Shown: positions 42,520-46,175 of the stretch, in pieces
Layout: each line of letters starts with the position of its first letter
Numbering within the stretch: the stretch's first letter is position 1
Origin: an uncultured Desulfobacterales bacterium
Lineage (GTDB): Bacteria > Desulfobacterota > Desulfobacteria > Desulfobacterales > UBA11574
Assembly: GCA_937998305.1 (NCBI GenBank)
Contig: CALLDL010000016.1
Location: forward strand, 1 to 46,175
Reading direction: 5' to 3'
DNA length: 46,175 nt
Program-made: the position numbers and the translations under genes
The notes under the pieces: generated by a model
The model's database searches: none
What the model saw: only the letters and a program-made list of their open reading frames with translations
What the model was told of the DNA's origin: nothing

Positions 42520-44832
42520 ATGAAAAACTTGGTGAGAATGAAAATCCTTATCGTAGACGATGATCCTGGCATTCAAAAATTGATCAAGAATATGCTCGCT
42601 AAGGACGGTTATAAGAATATTCAGATTGCCGGTTCAGGAGAAGAGGCGCTGGAGATGATGAAAAAGACTCCTCCTGATCTTGTGGTGCTTGACATTCAAT
42701 TGCCGGGAATGAAGGGTTATGAAGTATCACAGAAGATGAGAGCGAACAAAAGCACTGCCCATATACCTATCCTGATGATGACAGGTGGGAACATAGATAA
42801 AGATAAAGCGCTTGAAAAAAGTTTCAGAGCCGGTGTTACCGATTTTATCACCAAACCGATAAAGAAGGTCGAGTTCACGGCCCGAGTAAAAGCGGCTTTG
42901 ACGATCAAGAAGAATTACAATCTCATGCAAAAGGAGCCAAATAAACGAAAGCTGTCTAAAAAGGTAACAAAAAAAAAGGTGTGGCTGAATATTTTACCGG
43001 ATGATATGTGGATTAAAGTCCAGCGGGGCATGACCGTCTGGAATGCACTTCAGAATACGGAAATAGAATTGGAAGGGGATTGTGGCGGTCTCGGTAAATG
43101 CGGGAAGTGCAAAATCAGGGTGATTACCCCCCTTGGCAAGCCTTCAAAAGAAACCTTAGAACTTATAGATTCTGACGAATTGGAGCAAGGGGTTCGTTTG
43201 GCATGTCGCACCAAAATTTTCAAAAACCTTGCAATCTATACCGAAGAACTGAATGGAGAGACGGAATTTTTTCAGATTCTAAAACATGGACATATGCCCC
43301 CTGTGGAGCTTGCTCCCCTCATTGAAAGACGTCTGGTAACCATTCCGCCGCCAAGTATAGAAAACTCTCTCTCCGACGTTCATCGCATTAGAGAGGTGTT
43401 AAGCCCTGAATTTCATGACTTAAAGACAACCTATCGCTGCCTGTCTTCTCTTTATAAAAACTTAAGGACCACCAATTTCGACGGAGCGGCGATTATCCAT
43501 AACAACTGCCTGCTGGAATGGCAGTCCCGAGATAATATTGGCGGCGTATTCGGTCTGATATTTGATCTGGGAACCAGCACATTGGTGGGCAAACTGGTGA
43601 ACCTGATAGAAGGCCAGGAAGTGGCGGTAATTTCCAGATTCAATTCGCAACGAAAATACGGGGCCGACGTTATCAGCCGCATTCAATATATAAAAGGAAG
43701 CCCAAAACGTCTGGTGCATTTGCAAAAACTTTTGGTAAAAGATCTGAACCTCATTACTAAACGCCTGCTTGAATCCTTTAGGCTAAAACTAAAAGATATC
43801 CTGGTTGCGGTCGCTGCCGGAAACACCACCATGCAACATTTTATGCTGAGCTTGGATCCCAGCGGAATTGCCGAAGCCCCGTTTACCCCTTTAATCACCG
43901 AAGGGATGACCTTTATGGCCCGGGATGTGGGCCTCAGATTGCACCCCGATGCCATGCTTTATGTGATGCCTGCCAAATCGGGATATATCGGCGGCGATCT
44001 AATTGGCTTCATTCTCTCATCCGGTGCAGCTGAGCAGGACGACAAGCTGGTGTTGGGTATGGATTTAGGAACCAACAGCGAAATTTTCCTGGGAAATAAA
44101 AACAGAATGCTTACCTGCAGTGCGGCAGCCGGTCCGGCACTGGAAGGAGCGAGAATTTCACATGGAATGATTGCCAAGGCGGGCGCTATTGAGAGCTTCC
44201 GGTTTGAAGAAAACGACCTTTTCTACAATGTCATCGGGAACATAAAACCAAAAGGGCTTTGCGGCAGCGGTCTGGTAGATATAGCTGCCTTGTTACTGCA
44301 CCATGGTATTGTAAATCCGGAAGGCCTGATCTATCCGCCCGATCAGCACAAAAAAAGAAATTCTATGACAGCAAGGGTGATTCAAACCCAAGAAAATGAA
44401 ATCCATGACTTTCTTTTAGCTTCTCCCCGGGACAGCCTTGATGGCAAACCCATCGTGCTGACCCAGAAAGATATCCGAGAGTTGCAACTTGCCAAAGCCG
44501 CTATAGCTTCCGGCATTAAAATCCTTTTAAAAACAATGGGGGCAGGCATTGAAGATATCGATGATATCTATTTGGCCGGCGCTCTAGGCAACTATGTCCA
44601 TCCTTTCAGCGCCATGCGCATCGGTCTGCTGCCCAAGGTAAACCCGGCAAAAATAATATCTCTTGGTAATGCAGCGTCAACCGGCGCAAACATGATCCTT
44701 TTATCAAAACGATATTGGGAAAGATCCGCTGAAATTGCAACAGATCTGGAACACCTGGAACTGTCAGGGCATGCCGATTTTTTCGACAGCTTCATTGAAG
44801 AAATGAATTTTCCAACTGAAAATTTGTGGTAA
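42520..44832 (+). CDS. Receiver-domain fusion of a reductive activator of corrinoid proteins (RACo-like)
   Basis: A 770-residue protein with three parts. Residues 1 to about 125 are a response-regulator receiver domain with acidic pocket D13-D14-D15, phospho-acceptor D58 (VVLDIQLPG), T88 and K112 (FITKP). About 148-245 is a plant-type [2Fe-2S] domain with C188, C194, C197 and C229. From about 340 comes the ASKHA/DUF4445 ATPase fold with FDLGTST (348-354), GMDLGTNSE (513-521), AAGPALEGARISHG and DIYLAGALGNYVHPFSA. RACo and RamA proteins reduce inactive cob(II)alamin to cob(I)alamin at the cost of ATP. The receiver domain is extra to the usual roughly 600-residue activator and could make activation respond to a histidine kinase; no kinase gene is in the window. 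Confidence 0.9.
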   Translation: MKNLVRMKILIVDDDPGIQKLIKNMLAKDGYKNIQIAGSGEEALEMMKKTPPDLVVLDIQLPGMKGYEVSQKMRANKSTAHIPILMMTGGNIDKDKALEKSFRAGVTDFITKPIKKVEFTARVKAALTIKKNYNLMQKEPNKRKLSKKVTKKKVWLNILPDDMWIKVQRGMTVWNALQNTEIELEGDCGGLGKCGKCKIRVITPLGKPSKETLELIDSDELEQGVRLACRTKIFKNLAIYTEELNGETEFFQILKHGHMPPVELAPLIERRLVTIPPPSIENSLSDVHRIREVLSPEFHDLKTTYRCLSSLYKNLRTTNFDGAAIIHNNCLLEWQSRDNIGGVFGLIFDLGTSTLVGKLVNLIEGQEVAVISRFNSQRKYGADVISRIQYIKGSPKRLVHLQKLLVKDLNLITKRLLESFRLKLKDILVAVAAGNTTMQHFMLSLDPSGIAEAPFTPLITEGMTFMARDVGLRLHPDAMLYVMPAKSGYIGGDLIGFILSSGAAEQDDKLVLGMDLGTNSEIFLGNKNRMLTCSAAAGPALEGARISHGMIAKAGAIESFRFEENDLFYNVIGNIKPKGLCGSGLVDIAALLLHHGIVNPEGLIYPPDQHKKRNSMTARVIQTQENEIHDFLLASPRDSLDGKPIVLTQKDIRELQLAKAAIASGIKILLKTMGAGIEDIDDIYLAGALGNYVHPFSAMRIGLLPKVNPAKIISLGNAASTGANMILLSKRYWERSAEIATDLEHLELSGHADFFDSFIEEMNFPTENLW

Positions 44833-44914
44833 TAATTCAGCAAAAATGTCGAGTAGGATTTGTATTCCTTGATAATAGAAATTTTAAATAGAATTTATCT
44901 AAGAAGGAGCAACC

Positions 44915-45973
44915 ATGAGCAATATAAAAGAATCCCTAATCGAACGACTGGAAAAGGGTGTCGTCTTGGTGGCTGAAGGTTATATCTTTGAGTTGGAAAG
45001 AAGGGGATATTTAAAGGCCGGACCTTTTGTGCCGGAAGTTGTTTTAGAGCATCCGGAGGCAGTCAAGGAACTACATTACGAATTTTTAATGGCCGGTTCT
45101 GATGTCATTGTGGCCTGCACGTATTATGCTCACCGGTCAAAGTTAAAAGCCATCGACAAAGAAGACAGGCTTGAAGAACTTAACCTCAAATCCATATCTT
45201 TGGCGCAAGAAGTGGCCCAGAAAGATGGCGCTCTGGTTGCCGGGAATTTATCCAACACCTGGGAATTTAATCATAACGATCCGACCGAATCAGGAAAAAT
45301 TGTCAGATCCATTTTCGAAGAACAAGTTGATTGGGCCTCTCGTGGAAACGCTGACTTCATTATCGCTGAAACGTTTAGCCACTTGGGTGAAGCCTCTATT
45401 GCATTGGAAGTTATAAAGGACGCTGGATTCCCTGCTGTGATTACCTTTACAACGGTTCATGAAAAGAGCTGCGACGGCTATAGCTGGGAGGAAGCCTGCA
45501 GAATACTGGAAAAAAATGGTGCCGACGTTGTCGGTCTTAACTGTGGCCGAGGTCCTGAAACCCTCATGCCGATTGTTCAAAGAGTTCGAGATAACGTTAA
45601 AGGCCATGTGGCCGTACTGCCGGTTCCCTATCGAACAACGCCGAAAGAACCTTGTTTTTTTGATCTGAGATTGGAGAATTCCAAAAACGCATTCCCGGTA
45701 GCGCTGGATCCTTTTTTGTTAACCCGGTTTGAAATGGCGGATTTTACCGTAAAAGCACGGGACATGGGAGTTAATTATATCGGTATTTGCTGTGGCGCCG
45801 GCCCTCACCATGTAAGAGCGATGGCTGAAGCGCTGGGTCGCAAAGTTCCCGCAAGTAAATATTCCCCGGATATAAACCTGCATCCCGTTTTCGGCGATCA
45901 AGATGCTAAAAAACAACACTATGTTGAATGTCTACTCGGTCCCAATGTGCCTATTGGGCTGAATTCGACTTAG
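44915..45973 (+). CDS. Homocysteine S-methyltransferase (BHMT-like)
   Basis: A 352-residue protein of the Pfam homocysteine methyltransferase family. The zinc-binding Cys are C210 (GLNCGRGPETL) and C292-C293 (IGICCGAGPHHVRAM). Family stretches are LVAEGYIFELERRGYLKAGPFVPEVVLEHPEAV, AGSDVIVACTYYAHRSKL and DFIIAETFSHLGEASIAL. The overall layout is closest to betaine-homocysteine methyltransferase, so it could use a betaine directly, or take methyl groups from one of the corrinoid proteins. AAGGAG precedes the ATG by 7 bases. It is 82 bases behind the activator gene and ends the island. Confidence 0.88.
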   Translation: MSNIKESLIERLEKGVVLVAEGYIFELERRGYLKAGPFVPEVVLEHPEAVKELHYEFLMAGSDVIVACTYYAHRSKLKAIDKEDRLEELNLKSISLAQEVAQKDGALVAGNLSNTWEFNHNDPTESGKIVRSIFEEQVDWASRGNADFIIAETFSHLGEASIALEVIKDAGFPAVITFTTVHEKSCDGYSWEEACRILEKNGADVVGLNCGRGPETLMPIVQRVRDNVKGHVAVLPVPYRTTPKEPCFFDLRLENSKNAFPVALDPFLLTRFEMADFTVKARDMGVNYIGICCGAGPHHVRAMAEALGRKVPASKYSPDINLHPVFGDQDAKKQHYVECLLGPNVPIGLNST

Positions 45974-46073
45974 CCCGGATTTCTCCCGGGTCGGGCCAAA
46001 TAAAAGATAACCGGTAAACACTTTCCATTGTTGGCCTTTCGTAGCTGTCATTATTCAATCAAGTTAATTCATT

Positions 46074-46116
46074 AAAAAGTGTGGATAATCGATTCAATTA
46101 CACACTTTTCTTTTTT
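46074..46116 (+). terminator. Intrinsic terminator at the end of the methyltransferase island
   Basis: Stem AAAAAGTGTG/CACACTTTTC with a loop of about 17 bases, followed by TTTTTT. It lies 100 bases after the BHMT-like gene. A GC-rich hairpin (GCCCGG...CCGGGC-like, 45974-45998) closer to the stop codon lacks a T-tract. The last 60 bases of the window show nothing. Confidence 0.75.
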
Positions 46117-46175
46117 ATGTACACCACAATATATTGGGTTTTGAGATCAAGCTACAAATCTGAGATATCTGCAAT

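Noticed and set aside
45974-45998. GC-rich hairpin as terminator right after the BHMT-like gene
   Set aside because: The stem is imperfect and is not followed by a T-tract; the hairpin at 46074-46116 is a better candidate.

Overview
The window reads as chromosomal DNA of an anaerobic, probably sulfate-reducing member of the Desulfobacterota (Desulfobacterales-like). The reasons are a class III-type multihaem cytochrome c, a membrane redox complex of the alternative complex III (ACIII) type, several corrinoid methyltransferases, moderate GC content, and many short palindromic intergenic repeats. This placement is an inference from gene content. No rRNA, tRNA, CRISPR array or complete insertion sequence was seen.

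Layout. (1) 1-8680, minus strand: a respiratory block. A promoter with perfect sigma-70 hexamers precedes actB, actC, actD, a small J-domain gene, actF and a pentahaem actA, followed by the 5' part of a cbb3-type oxidase subunit I that runs off the left edge. A truncated GxxExxY gene sits between actB and actC. (2) 8836-18623: housekeeping genes separated by repeats, namely a small unknown protein, trmO, recD2, an FmdB-type zinc ribbon, an AlkD-like protein, an EamA transporter, a beta-CASP nuclease, an M48 protease and two YbjQ-like proteins. (3) 18927-20941: a tetrahaem cytochrome, an unknown membrane protein and a cold-shock protein. (4) 21226-24996, minus strand: oleD and oleC of hydrocarbon biosynthesis, without oleA or oleB nearby, and an unknown protein with its own terminator flanked by direct repeats. 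(5) 25789-28771: an osmolyte/betaine ABC importer (fused permease and binding protein, plus ATPase) divergent from a MarR regulator. (6) 29128-45973, plus strand: a 17-kb corrinoid methyl-transfer island.

The methyl-transfer island is the most interesting part. It holds four MttB-superfamily methyltransferases with no in-frame stop codon (so not pyrrolysine enzymes), two corrinoid proteins, two pterin-type methyltransferases, a DUF1638 protein, a homocysteine methyltransferase of BHMT type, a MetH-activation-domain protein, and a corrinoid activator (RACo-like) with a response-regulator receiver domain fused to its N-terminus. In the middle is a translationally overlapping pair: a SAM-dependent methyltransferase and an asparagine-synthetase homologue whose glutaminase site is degenerate but whose ATP-binding synthetase site is intact. 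The likely flow is import of quaternary amines, demethylation by MttB proteins onto corrinoid proteins, and transfer to tetrahydrofolate (energy and carbon metabolism) or homocysteine (methionine).

A near-identical 20-base element lies in the importer/MarR intergenic region and upstream of the first island unit. Its 10-base core recurs inside a promoter in front of the second unit. This suggests that one MarR regulator controls uptake and catabolism together.

The intergenic regions carry at least five families of inverted repeats. In one family the terminal repeats supply the stop codons of the adjacent genes.
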